Shown piece after piece: positions 44,477-54,327 of a DNA stretch of 64,000 nt. Source of the DNA: Litoreibacter roseus (GTDB lineage Bacteria > Pseudomonadota > Alphaproteobacteria > Rhodobacterales > Rhodobacteraceae). Below the pieces are notes generated by a model. The model was not told where the DNA came from. It saw nothing but the letters and a program-made list of their open reading frames with translations, and did no database searches. The stretch lies in NCBI RefSeq assembly GCF_009811795.1, contig NZ_BLJE01000002.1, forward strand, positions 186,001 to 250,000, read 5' to 3'. Each line of letters opens with the position of its first letter. Position 1 is the stretch's first letter. Both the position numbers and the translations under genes were made by a program.

Positions 44477-45286
44477 ATGGCCCCAGTGGACTATAACAAC
44501 TTGGCAACGGTTTTCAGGACGCTCGCGCTGGAAGCTGGCGCATTGATTATGGAGATTTACGAAGCCGGGGAGATCGACGTCAGATCCAAGGATGACAGTA
44601 GCCCTGTGACGGCTGCCGACGAAGCCGCAGACAAACACATCTCTGCCGGACTTCGAAAGGCCTTTCCGGATGTTGCGCTTGTGACTGAAGAGCAGAGTGA
44701 CAGCCACACGCAGGACGTATCGACTTTTCTGATCGTTGATCCCCTGGATGGAACCAAGGAGTTCATCAAGCGGCGCGGTGAGTTTACTGTGAACATTGCG
44801 CTCGTTGAAAACGGTGTGCCCACTCGCGGCGTTGTTTATGCGCCAGCAAAAAACCGGATGTTCTACACAGATGCGGCGGGAAACTCAGTTGAAGAAGACG
44901 GTCCGTTTGATACGCAAACCGTTGGCCAGACGCGCGCGATGAAGGTCACGCAGCCAGATAATGATAGTCTGGTTGTCGTGGCTTCGAAATCTCACCGGGA
45001 TCAGGCAACGGATGACTACATCGGTAAGTACGCGGTTAAAGACATGACCAGCGCTGGGTCTTCGTTGAAGTTCTGTCTCGTCGCGGCGGGCGAAGCGGAC
45101 ATCTATCCTCGCCTTGGTCGGACAATGGAATGGGACACCGCAGCGGGTCATGCTGTTCTGGCTGGCGCTGGTGGGCAGGTGGTCCGGTTCGATACGCATG
45201 AGCCACTGACATATGGGAAACCGATCTTCGAAAATCCGTTCTTCATTGCCTATGCCCCTGGTGTTGACCTGAAGCATCCAGAGTGA
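44477..45286 (+). CDS. cysQ: 3'(2'),5'-bisphosphate nucleotidase CysQ
   Basis: This 269-residue member of the inositol monophosphatase superfamily removes the 3'-phosphate from PAP, a by-product of sulfation. The metal-binding motifs are VTAADEAADKHI near residue 45, DPLDGTKEF near residue 89, and the late WDTAAGHAVLAGAGG near residue 215. It overlaps kdsB by 4 bp. Its place before glycan genes may reflect sulfate use in the envelope, but this is inference. Confidence 0.93.
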   Translation: MAPVDYNNLATVFRTLALEAGALIMEIYEAGEIDVRSKDDSSPVTAADEAADKHISAGLRKAFPDVALVTEEQSDSHTQDVSTFLIVDPLDGTKEFIKRRGEFTVNIALVENGVPTRGVVYAPAKNRMFYTDAAGNSVEEDGPFDTQTVGQTRAMKVTQPDNDSLVVVASKSHRDQATDDYIGKYAVKDMTSAGSSLKFCLVAAGEADIYPRLGRTMEWDTAAGHAVLAGAGGQVVRFDTHEPLTYGKPIFENPFFIAYAPGVDLKHPE

Positions 45287-46083
45287 GTGCTGCAATCATA
45301 ATTCCGGCCCGGTTTGCATCGAGCCGCTATCCCGGAAAACCGCTGGTCGAGTTGACGGGCGCAACAGGTGAACGCGCTAGCTTGATCGAACGATCATGGC
45401 GCGCGGCAACGTCTGTGTCTGGAATATCCGAGGTGGCTGTCGCCACAGATGATCCGCGGATCGAAAGGGCCTGCATAGAGTTCGGCGCGCGGGTGATCAT
45501 GACGTCGCCCGATTGTCAGAACGGGACCGAGCGCTGCGCAGAGGCGATGGCGCATCTAACGGAATCTGCAGATATCGTCGTCAATCTTCAGGGCGACGCC
45601 CCGCTTACGCCCGCTTGGTTCATCGAAGATCTGGTCGCTGGCCTTCGGGATGATCCCAAAGCTGATGTCGCGACGCCGGTGTTGCGATGTGACGGGGCCG
45701 CGCTCAACGGGTTTCTCGATGATCGCAAGGCAGGTCGGGTTGGTGGGACGACGGCTGTCTTTGATGCGAACAAACACGGCCTCTATTTTTCAAAGGAAGT
45801 CATTCCGTTCACCACGAAGCATTACGAGGATGCAGACGAGACGCCCGTATTCCACCATGTGGGTGTCTATGCTTTCCGCCCCTCAGCGCTCGACGCCTAT
45901 CCCAACTGGCCGGTGGGTCCACTGGAAAGACTGGAAGGGTTGGAGCAGTTGCGGTTTCTTGAGAACGGCAACCGCATTTTGTGCGTCGAGGTTGAAGCGA
46001 GGGGACGCCAGTTCTGGGAACTGAACAATCCTGAAGACGTCCCGCGCCTCGAGAAAATGATGGCGGAGATGGGCATCGCATGA
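45283..46083 (+). CDS. kdsB: 3-deoxy-manno-octulosonate cytidylyltransferase
   Basis: This 266-residue enzyme activates Kdo as CMP-Kdo for lipopolysaccharide core assembly. PARFASSRYPGKPL near residue 8 is the CTP-binding start, and NLQGDAP near residue 102 and FHHVGVYAFR near residue 190 are family motifs. The start is GTG at 45283, overlapping the cysQ stop. A related enzyme of the same pathway, kdsD, is encoded at 56.4 kb. Confidence 0.93.
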   Translation: MSAAIIIPARFASSRYPGKPLVELTGATGERASLIERSWRAATSVSGISEVAVATDDPRIERACIEFGARVIMTSPDCQNGTERCAEAMAHLTESADIVVNLQGDAPLTPAWFIEDLVAGLRDDPKADVATPVLRCDGAALNGFLDDRKAGRVGGTTAVFDANKHGLYFSKEVIPFTTKHYEDADETPVFHHVGVYAFRPSALDAYPNWPVGPLERLEGLEQLRFLENGNRILCVEVEARGRQFWELNNPEDVPRLEKMMAEMGIA

Positions 46084-47294
46084 CCGAGACGGCCGCGAGC
46101 GTGATTATCGCAAGCCGCCATCGACCGCGCGACCTTCTGAAATGCCTCAAAGCGCTCGAATTTCAGCATCACCGCAATTTTGAGGTCGTCGTCGTCTCCG
46201 ATCCCAGCGGATGTGCCGCGATCAAAGACAGCACCTTTTCTGGACGGGTCAAACTTATCCCATTTGATGAGCCGAATATCAGCAGGGCGCGGAACACTGG
46301 ATTGGAGCGTGCCGCCGCCGACATCGTGGCGTTTATTGATGATGACGCGATAGCGGAGCCGACGTGGCTCATCAGATTGATTGCGCCTTTTGAAGATCAG
46401 ACCGTACTCGGCACAACCGGATATGCGCGTGGTCGGAACGGCATAAGCTACAGGTGGACCGGCGAATACATCCAACCCAATGGCGATGTGGTGCCGCGAA
46501 ATCCGGCGGCCCCGGAGCGTTATGTTCACGGTGCAGATCCGGTCTTGATGGCCATCGGGATGAACTGCGCTTTTCGCGCGTCGGCCTTGAGTAAGGTTGG
46601 CGGTTACGATCCGAACTTTCACTATGGTCTGGATGACGCTGACTTGAGTATGAGGCTTGCTGAACTTGAAGGCGCGACGATCTTGGTTCCGCTGGCGCAG
46701 GTCCAGCACATTTCCGGACCAAACGAAACACGAAGTACCGCTCAGGTGCCGACTTCAATGATTGAGCACGGGGCAAGCTTTGGCTGGTGGTCCAAGAAGT
46801 ATGACCGGTCCTTAGACGAGTTCTACGCGATTGCAAAAAAGCTCTGGCGCGACTCGATCGACCCGCGACTCGTACGCGGCGATCTGGAACCGAAATCCGC
46901 CCGTCAGTTGGCCGAGGGATTCGCGGAAGGGTTCAAAATTGGTCAGTCCCGCACCAGAATTGAGCATAGGCTCGAACCTGCTCAAGCACCCTTCCTGCGC
47001 TACTCTGAAAAGCTAAAACCCAACAACCTCAAAGTGGTTCCCGGCTATGTTTGGAACCGGCAAGATCTTTATCAACGCGCCAGGGATCTGGCCCGTCAGA
47101 ACACTGTCGTGACGGTGATGTCGATGTCGCCTACATCGCTGTTTCACAGGCGTTTTTTTCATGAGGATGGCTTTTGGGTTCAGTCTGGCGGGATCTACGG
47201 AAAATCTGATCGCAAAGATCCGCTATTTAAATGGCAGACACTTGCCGAACGCGTTCAAAGAGAGGCTGTAGCTCTCTCTGTAACTAGGCCATAA
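46080..47294 (+). CDS. Family 2 glycosyltransferase
   Basis: This 404-residue protein has an N-terminal GT-A fold: VIIASRHRPRDLLKCLKAL, VVVVSDPSG and the metal-binding DDDA near residue 85. WHGLDDADLSM-like features (GLDDADLSMRLAELEG near residue 185) match the acceptor-side acidic motif of GT2 enzymes. The C-terminal 180 residues are not assigned. It overlaps kdsB by 4 bp and so belongs to the cysQ-kdsB unit. The sugar and acceptor are unknown. Confidence 0.85.
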   Translation: MTETAASVIIASRHRPRDLLKCLKALEFQHHRNFEVVVVSDPSGCAAIKDSTFSGRVKLIPFDEPNISRARNTGLERAAADIVAFIDDDAIAEPTWLIRLIAPFEDQTVLGTTGYARGRNGISYRWTGEYIQPNGDVVPRNPAAPERYVHGADPVLMAIGMNCAFRASALSKVGGYDPNFHYGLDDADLSMRLAELEGATILVPLAQVQHISGPNETRSTAQVPTSMIEHGASFGWWSKKYDRSLDEFYAIAKKLWRDSIDPRLVRGDLEPKSARQLAEGFAEGFKIGQSRTRIEHRLEPAQAPFLRYSEKLKPNNLKVVPGYVWNRQDLYQRARDLARQNTVVTVMSMSPTSLFHRRFFHEDGFWVQSGGIYGKSDRKDPLFKWQTLAERVQREAVALSVTRP

Positions 47295-47429
47295 TAAAGC
47301 CAATGTTCTACCACAGAGGTTCAGGTCAACAGGTCTTCGCGAGATGGGCACAGTGCATATACTCTAAGTTTATGTTGCCGTTGCATCGTTTGTCGTAGAC
47401 TGAGAACCGAACTTAAAAAATCGAGGGTT

Positions 47430-48326
47430 ATGATGAAGCGTCGCGTGACCAAAGCTGTATTTCCTGTTGCCGGTCTCGGAACCAGATTTCTGCCTGCAAC
47501 AAAGTCTATTCCAAAAGAAATTATGACATTGGTCGACAGGCCACTGATTCAATATGCAATTGACGAGGCCCGCGCGGCTGGGATCAAGGAGTTCATTTTT
47601 GTCACGTCTCGGGGCAAGGGTGCGCTTGAAGACTATTTCGACCATGCGCCAGAGCTCGAGACCTCTCTTAAAAAGAAGAAGAAGAAAGATCTGCTGTCCG
47701 CTTTGAAAAGCACCAATATGGACAGTGGGGCAATTGCCTATATCCGCCAGCACAAGGCGCTTGGTCTTGGACATGCCGTTTGGTGTGCGCGCCGCTTAAT
47801 CGGGGACGAGCCGTTTGCCGTCATCCTGCCCGACGATGTGATCGCGGCGGAAAAACCGTGTCTTCAGCAGATGGCGGAAGCCCATGCTGAAACGGGCGGT
47901 TGCATGGTTGCCGCGATGGAAGTGCCCCAGGAAAAGACGTCCTCCTATGGTATCCTTGATGTGAAAGAGGATCACGGATCCATCGTTTCGATGAATGGTA
48001 TGGTCGAGAAGCCTTCTGCAGAGACCGCGCCGTCCAATCTGGCTGTGATCGGTCGATATATCCTAACCCCGCAAATCATGCAGAACTTGAACAAGATTAA
48101 GCAAGGGGCCGGTGGTGAAATCCAGTTAACTGACGCCATTGCGAAAGAGATCGAGAACGGTCGTTCAGTGCATGGGTACCGGTTCCGCGGCCAGCGCTAC
48201 GATTGTGGATCAAAGGCGGGTTACCTGCAGGCGACCGTCGCGTTCGGTCTTGCGCGGGAAGAACTTCACGACGAGTTCTCCGCCTATCTTGATGAACTTG
48301 CGGCGACGAAGCGCGCAGCACAGTAA
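47430..48326 (+). CDS. galU: UTP-glucose-1-phosphate uridylyltransferase
   Basis: This 298-residue enzyme makes UDP-glucose from UTP and glucose-1-phosphate. PVAGLGTRFLPATKSIPKE near residue 12 is the nucleotide-binding start; VILPDDVI near residue 130 and GMVEKP near residue 190 are family motifs. ATG at 47430 and 47433 are both possible. galE follows by 18 bp. The 135-bp gap upstream has no clear promoter pair. Confidence 0.95.
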   Translation: MMKRRVTKAVFPVAGLGTRFLPATKSIPKEIMTLVDRPLIQYAIDEARAAGIKEFIFVTSRGKGALEDYFDHAPELETSLKKKKKKDLLSALKSTNMDSGAIAYIRQHKALGLGHAVWCARRLIGDEPFAVILPDDVIAAEKPCLQQMAEAHAETGGCMVAAMEVPQEKTSSYGILDVKEDHGSIVSMNGMVEKPSAETAPSNLAVIGRYILTPQIMQNLNKIKQGAGGEIQLTDAIAKEIENGRSVHGYRFRGQRYDCGSKAGYLQATVAFGLAREELHDEFSAYLDELAATKRAAQ

Positions 48327-48344
48327 GCAGACATCACGGCTGAC

Positions 48345-49328
48345 ATGACTCAAATTCTCGTGACAGGGGGCGCCGGTTACATCGGTTCCCACGCATGCAA
48401 AGCTCTGCGCGCTGCCGGATATGAACCCGTTGCTTTTGATAACTTGTCGACGGGCTGGTCGGATGCTGTGAAATTCGGTCCTTTCGAACAAGGTGATTTG
48501 CTTGATCGTGAGAGGCTCGATGCTTTGTTCGCGACGTACGATTTCGACGGTATTTTGCACTTCGCGGCATTGAGCCAAGTTAATGAGGCATCAGAAGATC
48601 CGGGTCTTTATTGGCGTAACAATGTCGGCGGATCTCTGAACCTGATCGAGGCTGCGGTCAGTCACGATTGTAAGAATTTCGTATTCTCCTCGACATGCGC
48701 CACATACGGCGATCAGGACGGCGTCACGCTGACGGAAGACACCGATCAGCATCCGATGAACGCCTACGGGGCCTCCAAGCAGGCCGTCGAGCAAATCCTG
48801 AAGAATTTTGGTGAGAGTCATGGTCTGCGCCACGTGATTTTCCGGTACTTCAACGTTGCGGGTGCTGATCCCGATGGCGAGGTTGGCGAGTTTCATCAAC
48901 CCGAGACTCACCTTATCCCGCTGATGCTTGATGCAATCGATGGGAAGCGCGACGCGCTTACGGTCTATGGCAGTGATTATCCAACAGAGGACGGCACCTG
49001 TGTGCGTGATTATGTCCATGTGATGGATCTGGTCGATGCGCATATCAAAGGTCTGCGATGGCTTGTCGATGGCGGCGAAACCCGCGTTTTCAATCTGGGG
49101 ACGAAAAACGGTTACTCGGTTCGCGAAGTTATCGATGCCAGCCGGTTGGTCACCAATAAGGATGTCCCCATCATTGAGGGTTCTCGTCGGGAAGGCGATT
49201 GCGCTAAGCTGGTCTCGGGCAGTGACCGCGCAAGACAAGAGCTTGGTTGGAGCCCCGATCGTTCAACCATGAAGGATATGATCCGGGATGCCTGGCGTTG
49301 GCACCAGACGGGACATTACGATAAATAG
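48345..49328 (+). CDS. galE: UDP-glucose 4-epimerase
   Basis: This 327-residue NAD-dependent short-chain epimerase interconverts UDP-glucose and UDP-galactose. GGAGYIGSH near residue 7 is the NAD motif, STCATYG holds the Ser, and YGASKQ near residue 143 holds the catalytic Tyr and Lys. Together with galU upstream it supplies sugar donors to the glycosyltransferases that follow. Its end overlaps the next gene by up to 41 bp. Confidence 0.95.
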   Translation: MTQILVTGGAGYIGSHACKALRAAGYEPVAFDNLSTGWSDAVKFGPFEQGDLLDRERLDALFATYDFDGILHFAALSQVNEASEDPGLYWRNNVGGSLNLIEAAVSHDCKNFVFSSTCATYGDQDGVTLTEDTDQHPMNAYGASKQAVEQILKNFGESHGLRHVIFRYFNVAGADPDGEVGEFHQPETHLIPLMLDAIDGKRDALTVYGSDYPTEDGTCVRDYVHVMDLVDAHIKGLRWLVDGGETRVFNLGTKNGYSVREVIDASRLVTNKDVPIIEGSRREGDCAKLVSGSDRARQELGWSPDRSTMKDMIRDAWRWHQTGHYDK

Positions 49329-50529
49329 GCACTTTCCGGTCTTACTCGACATCAGTCGGCTGATTTCCCGTGTTCACCTGCCCCAAATGACAGGGATCGA
49401 CCGGGTCGAGATGGCATATCTCGATTGGGGCATGTCCAGTGATGCGCCTTTTCACGCGGTTGTACGTCTTGTCGACAGTGTCGCGGTTCTTGATCGGCAG
49501 GGTGTACACCAGATACTGGACCGGCTCATGGGCCGGGTAGAGTGGGGGACGAAAGACCTTCGCGCGTTTGCTGGTCTCAAGTTGCCGGATTTGAGGCGGC
49601 GGGCCGAGGCAGATGTGCGGCGAATTGCTGTAGCCAAGATAAAGGAGGATCAGGTCGGCGATATTGCCCTTGGCGATGCGATTTATCTAAACGTCGGCCA
49701 TTTCATCCAGTCGCGGAAGTTCCTGTTATCATTCTCAGGGCTTAAAGTTCATCTGGTTCACGACCTCATACCACTCGACTATCCGCAGTTTCAAAAATCC
49801 GGAACCGTGCCAAAGTTTGAAGCGGACATGAGGCGTGTTGCTGCGGTCAGCGATCTGATCCTGTCAAACTCGAAAGCGACAGCAGATCGTGTCGCAGAGG
49901 TTTTCGGATCATGGGGATCTGTCGCCCCGGTCTCGGTGGCGCATCTCGGTGTGTCTTTCCCCCACTTCGAACGTAAAGCGACGATATCCAAAGCGCCGTA
50001 TTTCATTGCAATTGGGACCATTGAACCGCGCAAAAATTACGATTTCCTTCTCGATCTATGGGAGGAACTCGCGGGCGATCCTGACCGGTGGCCGCCACAT
50101 CTTCATATCGTTGGACGGGACGGTTGGGCGGATAAAGCACTTTTCAGGCGATTGAAAGTGGCGGAAACGAAAGGTTGGCTTTCTATCCATAGCGATATCG
50201 ACGACGCTCAGCTTTGGTCCCTTCTGAGCGGCAGTGGGGGACTTCTTTTTCCAAGTCACGCGGAAGGTTTCGGTCTGCCCGGGCTGGAGGCGAAGGCACT
50301 TGGCATTCCAGTGATTTGCCCGGAGCTTGACGTGCACAAGGAACTCCTTGGTGACTACCCCGTTTACGCAAGCACAACGGATCGCTATCAGTGGATAACC
50401 GCCATACAACGACTGGTAGATCGATCAAAAACACGCTCCGATATTCAAAGCGACGGCAGATTAAATGACGTGCCAATCTGGTCCGATCATTTCCGGACGA
50501 TCACCGCAGAGATTGAAAAACTCAGATAA
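49288..50529 (+). CDS. Family 4-type (GT-B) glycosyltransferase
   Basis: This protein of up to 413 residues has the GT-B C-terminal pattern: IGTIEPRKNYDFLLDLW near residue 232, HIVGRDGWADK, and the donor-site SHAEGFGLPGLEAKALGIPVI near residue 325. It belongs to the GT4 group, which transfers nucleotide-linked sugars. The start is uncertain: ATG 49288 overlaps galE, and the conserved part (LLDISRLISRV) begins near residue 19 with no closer good start. It is co-directional with the next two genes. Confidence 0.85.
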   Translation: MPGVGTRRDITINRHFPVLLDISRLISRVHLPQMTGIDRVEMAYLDWGMSSDAPFHAVVRLVDSVAVLDRQGVHQILDRLMGRVEWGTKDLRAFAGLKLPDLRRRAEADVRRIAVAKIKEDQVGDIALGDAIYLNVGHFIQSRKFLLSFSGLKVHLVHDLIPLDYPQFQKSGTVPKFEADMRRVAAVSDLILSNSKATADRVAEVFGSWGSVAPVSVAHLGVSFPHFERKATISKAPYFIAIGTIEPRKNYDFLLDLWEELAGDPDRWPPHLHIVGRDGWADKALFRRLKVAETKGWLSIHSDIDDAQLWSLLSGSGGLLFPSHAEGFGLPGLEAKALGIPVICPELDVHKELLGDYPVYASTTDRYQWITAIQRLVDRSKTRSDIQSDGRLNDVPIWSDHFRTITAEIEKLR

Positions 50530-50541
50530 TCGTTTTCTGCT

Positions 50542-51567
50542 ATGCGGTGTCGCAACATGAGGACACTTAAAAACTACCGCTTGCGTTTGGAGCGTAAGAG
50601 ATGGCGCGCACGGGCGTTTCGAAAACGTCGAGAGTTGAGCGTCGCAATCAATCGAACCGGTCAAATCCAGTCGACTGATATCCTTCTGTTTTCCACGATC
50701 AGAAATGAATGCCTGCGGCTGCCATACTTCCTGTCGTACTATCGTAATCTCGGCGTTGACCACTTTTTCTTCGTCGACAACGGGTCCAGAGACGACACCG
50801 TTGAATATTTGTCGGGTCAGCCTGACGTAACTTTGTTTCAAACGGATGCAAGCTACAAACTCGCGCGCTTCGGGGTCGATTGGCTCAATTGGCTACAGAT
50901 GCGATATGCGCATGGGCACTGGTCAATCGTTGTCGATGCCGACGAATTCCTGATCTATCCGTTCTGTGATACGAGGCCGCTGCGTGCCTTAACCGATTGG
51001 CTGGATGCATCTTCGATTCCATCACTGAGCGCGATGCTGCTCGATATGTATGCGAAGGGTCCCCTTGCAGACGTTGACTATCAGCCCGGCCAGAACCCAT
51101 TCGAGATAACGGAGTGGTTCGACAGCGGGAACTACACGATCGAGCCCAATTACAAGTTTGGGAACTTGTGGATTCAGGGCGGTCCACGGGCGCGGTCCTT
51201 CTTTTTGGAAGATACGTACGCAGCCCCCGCACTGAACAAGACACCCTTGGTCAAATGGGATCGCGGCTATTGCTACGTGAGTTCGACGCATAGTCTTTTG
51301 CCGCGCAGACTGAACCATACCTATGAGACCGGTGGCGGCGAGCGTATCTCGGGCTGTCTGCTTCACGCGAAATTTCTTAATGATTTTGCGAGCAAGCGAG
51401 AGGAGGAACTGCAGCGTCGGCAGCACTACGGTGAAGGCCGGGAGTACGAGGCTTATGAAGAGTCGACCGTCGACGCGGACGGCTTCTGGTCACCATATTC
51501 GAGCCGATATACCGGATGGCGGGACCTTGAAACACTCGGCCTGATCTCACGCGGAACATGGATATGA
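50542..51567 (+). CDS. Glycosyltransferase family 2/92-like protein
   Basis: This 341-residue protein has a compact GT-A domain: STIRNECLRLPYFLSYYRNLG near residue 51, FVDNGSRDDT near residue 75 and the metal-binding DADEFL near residue 133, which match the Glyco_tranf_2_4 group often seen near capsule genes. The first 40 residues are basic. It overlaps the next gene by 10 bp, indicating translational coupling. Donor and acceptor are unknown. Confidence 0.8.
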   Translation: MRCRNMRTLKNYRLRLERKRWRARAFRKRRELSVAINRTGQIQSTDILLFSTIRNECLRLPYFLSYYRNLGVDHFFFVDNGSRDDTVEYLSGQPDVTLFQTDASYKLARFGVDWLNWLQMRYAHGHWSIVVDADEFLIYPFCDTRPLRALTDWLDASSIPSLSAMLLDMYAKGPLADVDYQPGQNPFEITEWFDSGNYTIEPNYKFGNLWIQGGPRARSFFLEDTYAAPALNKTPLVKWDRGYCYVSSTHSLLPRRLNHTYETGGGERISGCLLHAKFLNDFASKREEELQRRQHYGEGREYEAYEESTVDADGFWSPYSSRYTGWRDLETLGLISRGTWI

Positions 51568-53252
51568 CCGTCGGTTTTGTCATGCTGGCTCATGCCTCCT
51601 TGGACCGGGCTGGGCAAGTCGCACGTCACTTGTCGGAAAGCGGTGCGCCCGTTGTCGTTCATATAGATAGACGTGTGAGCGATGCGGATTTTCGAAGGTT
51701 TAAATCCAAGATGCAGGATTATCCGGATGCGCGATTTTCTGAGCGTGTCACGTGCGAATGGGGAACATGGTCGATTGTTGAGGCAACGCAAAAGGCAGCG
51801 CAGCTTCTTCTGGATGAGTTTGAGCACGTCGATCGCGTTTTCCTGATCAGCGGAACGTGCCTACCTTTGCGTTCAATCGCAGAATTACAGGCTTATCTTG
51901 AGGCGCATCCAGGCACCGATTTCATCGAGTCTGTGACCGCTGATGAGGTGGACTGGCCTCTGGGCGGTCTGCATTATGAGCGTTTTACGCTTCGCTTTCC
52001 GTTCTCTTGGCGCAAAAGCCGAAAACTGTTCGACCGCTACGTCCAGTTTCAGCGCAGGTTTGGGGTTCAGCGCACGTTGCCGAAAAACATTTCACCGCAT
52101 CTCGGATCTCAATGGTGGTGCCTGACACGTGAGACGCTGACTGCAATCTTTAATGCGCAGGACAGGGAGGATATCGATAGGTTTTTTCGTCGGGTCTGGA
52201 TCCCGGATGAGAGCTATTTTCAAACTTTAGTCAGACAACACGCGACCCGAATAGAGAGCCGCTCTTTGACGCAGTCAAAGTTTGACATTCAAGGCAAGCC
52301 CCATGTGTTCTATGACGATCACCTAGCGTTGCTGGAAGATTCTCAGTGTTTTTTCGCGCGAAAGATCTGGCCGCGCGCCGAGAAACTCTACCGCAGATTT
52401 TTGGATCCGGCGAAAAGCGCGGTGTCTACGGCTGAGCCGAATCCGCTTGATATTGAACGTCTGTTTTCACGATCAACTGAGCGCAGCATGCGGGGGCGCG
52501 CCGGTCTTCACATGCAGTCGAGATTCCCACCCTATGGCTGGAGCAACGGTGCTACGGCCGCGCCTTATATGGTGTTACAGGGCTTCTCCCATTTGTTCGA
52601 GGATTTTGAAAACTGGCTCGACGGGGCGACGGATCTGCGCGCTCACGGCAGGCTTTTTGCATCGGACCGCGCGCATTTTGCGGGCGGAGAGAAAACATTT
52701 TCTGGCTGCCTCAGCGATGATTCTCGTTTGCGGGATTACAATCATCAGGCCTTCCTGACGAACCTGATCTGGAACACGAAGGGTCTCTCGCAGTGCTTTC
52801 AATTTGATCCCGCCGACAACCAGAATATCAGCTGGTTTCTCGCCGCTGATCAGAACGCACATATCGGTATTATCTCCGGTGCCTGGGCTATACCGCTGTT
52901 CCGTTCGGACGTGCCATTTCCCGAGATGCGCAAACAGGCAGCGCACCTGCAGCGGACTGAGGACAATTTTTTAAGACTGCTTAGTGATGGATCTTACACC
53001 AAGGCGCGCGTTAAAGTGTGGAGTCTCGCTGAGTTCATCGAAGACCCAAACACTAACATCGAAGCCATGTTTGCAGATCACCTTATCCAAACGGAGCATT
53101 TGAAGCTGCCGGAAATGGCTGATCTGATCGGTTTTGGATCATTTCTTCAAAAGCTACGAAACGAGGGTATGAGCCCACATGTCATGGGCGATTTTCGCGT
53201 TGCCGATGGTGAGGTGATCGTCGCGGTGCCCCCGAAAAAGTCCGGCAGCTAG
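51558..53252 (+). CDS. Core-2/I-branching (GT14-like) glycosyltransferase with extra C-terminal domain
   Basis: This 564-residue protein has an N-terminal region (to about 260) resembling the Branch family of beta-1,6-N-acetylglucosaminyltransferases: MLAHASLDRAGQVARHL, VVVHIDRRVSDADF, FLISGTCLPLRSI, and WIPDESYFQTL. The C-terminal 270 residues match a domain of unknown function found with this enzyme in Rhodobacteraceae (recalled from memory, DUF5928-like); I see no P-loop or other catalytic motif in it. It ends 3 bp before the convergent ptsN. Confidence 0.75.
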   Translation: MDMTVGFVMLAHASLDRAGQVARHLSESGAPVVVHIDRRVSDADFRRFKSKMQDYPDARFSERVTCEWGTWSIVEATQKAAQLLLDEFEHVDRVFLISGTCLPLRSIAELQAYLEAHPGTDFIESVTADEVDWPLGGLHYERFTLRFPFSWRKSRKLFDRYVQFQRRFGVQRTLPKNISPHLGSQWWCLTRETLTAIFNAQDREDIDRFFRRVWIPDESYFQTLVRQHATRIESRSLTQSKFDIQGKPHVFYDDHLALLEDSQCFFARKIWPRAEKLYRRFLDPAKSAVSTAEPNPLDIERLFSRSTERSMRGRAGLHMQSRFPPYGWSNGATAAPYMVLQGFSHLFEDFENWLDGATDLRAHGRLFASDRAHFAGGEKTFSGCLSDDSRLRDYNHQAFLTNLIWNTKGLSQCFQFDPADNQNISWFLAADQNAHIGIISGAWAIPLFRSDVPFPEMRKQAAHLQRTEDNFLRLLSDGSYTKARVKVWSLAEFIEDPNTNIEAMFADHLIQTEHLKLPEMADLIGFGSFLQKLRNEGMSPHVMGDFRVADGEVIVAVPPKKSGS

Positions 53253-53255
53253 AGA

Positions 53256-53720
53256 TCAAGCTGCCTGCGACGTCGGGTGTTCTGTCAGGACCGTATGGAG
53301 TGTTGAAGACACGCCGTTGGCGCGCAGCTTTGCACATGTCTCGATATCACGCATTGTACGGGACACCAAAGCGAGCGCCTTCAGGTGGCTGATCCCAGAG
53401 TCGGCTGGGGCAAGCAACGCAAAGAACAGATCCACGGGCTGTTTGTCAGCGGCATCAAAATCCAACGGTGTCTCTGCCCGGATAAAAACGGCAATGACAT
53501 CTTCGATCTCTTCCAGCCGCGCATGGGGCAGCGCAACGCCTTTACCCACACCGGTCGGTCCGAGGTTTTCGCGGTCCTGTAACGCTTCAAACGCGCGGGA
53601 CTGCGATATTCCATAGGCCTGTTCAGCGATTTCGGCGATCTCTTGGAAGAGACGCTTTTTACTGGACAGAGACGATACGACTTTCACCGCCTCGGGCTTG
53701 AGAAGTTCCGAAATTTGCAT
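53256..53720 (-). CDS. ptsN: Nitrogen regulatory PTS IIA protein PtsN
   Basis: This 154-residue IIA-Ntr protein accepts phosphate from NPr on a histidine, visible in GVALPHARL near residue 65, and regulates potassium, phosphate or envelope functions in other bacteria. The start is the ATG at 53720 (MQISELLKPEAV); the longer frame upstream lies in the gap to hpf. It follows hpf by 31 bp, the usual pairing. Confidence 0.94.
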   Translation of the reverse strand: MQISELLKPEAVKVVSSLSSKKRLFQEIAEIAEQAYGISQSRAFEALQDRENLGPTGVGKGVALPHARLEEIEDVIAVFIRAETPLDFDAADKQPVDLFFALLAPADSGISHLKALALVSRTMRDIETCAKLRANGVSSTLHTVLTEHPTSQAA

Positions 53721-53751
53721 TGCCGTTTCTTTAGTCCGAATTGCGGTCGCT

Positions 53752-54327
53752 TTAGGTGTTTGCGGCCGGATCGATCCAGCCGATATTCCCGTCATCACGT
53801 CGATACACGACGTTGATCCCCTTGTTCCCCTCGTTCCTAAAAACGAGAACTGGCGTCTCCGCTATTTCCATTTGCATTACTGCTTCGCCAACAGACAACG
53901 ACGGTATCTTGGTCTCCATTTCCGCAACGATCACGGGCTGAAGGCTCTCGGGTTCCGCTTCCTGCGAGTCGTCTGTTCCGGCGAGGATATACGAGGACGC
54001 TTCCGAAAGTTCAACAGGCTGTGATCTTTCCTTGTGGTGGTCCTTCAAACGCCGCTTGTAGCGCCGCAACTGCTTTTCCATCTTTTCAGCGCAACCGTCA
54101 AAAGCAGCATAAACCTCTGTATTCTTTGCTTTTGCCTGTGTCGAAAGGCCCGTGCTCAGATGAACGGTCGCCTCGCAGACATACTCATGGGCATCTTTTG
54201 AGAAAACTATCGTTGCGTCAGTTGGTCGCTCTGCATACTTGCCGACTATTTCGCCAAGCTCGTTTTCTACATGCGTTTGGAGGGCCTCACCGATATCCAG
54301 TTGTTTTCCGCTGATCTGATAGCGCAT
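53752..54327 (-). CDS. hpf: Ribosome hibernation promoting factor (long form)
   Basis: This 191-residue protein is the long form of HPF: an N-terminal beta-alpha domain (about residues 1-100) that binds the decoding site and a C-terminal domain (about 130-191, VGEAVMQMEIAETPVLVFRNEGN) that drives ribosome dimer formation in stationary phase. The ATG has GGAGGTG in front. It lies between lptB and ptsN. In many alphaproteobacteria rpoN stands between lptB and hpf, but here that space is a 236-bp non-coding gap. Confidence 0.93.
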   Translation of the reverse strand: MRYQISGKQLDIGEALQTHVENELGEIVGKYAERPTDATIVFSKDAHEYVCEATVHLSTGLSTQAKAKNTEVYAAFDGCAEKMEKQLRRYKRRLKDHHKERSQPVELSEASSYILAGTDDSQEAEPESLQPVIVAEMETKIPSLSVGEAVMQMEIAETPVLVFRNEGNKGINVVYRRDDGNIGWIDPAANT

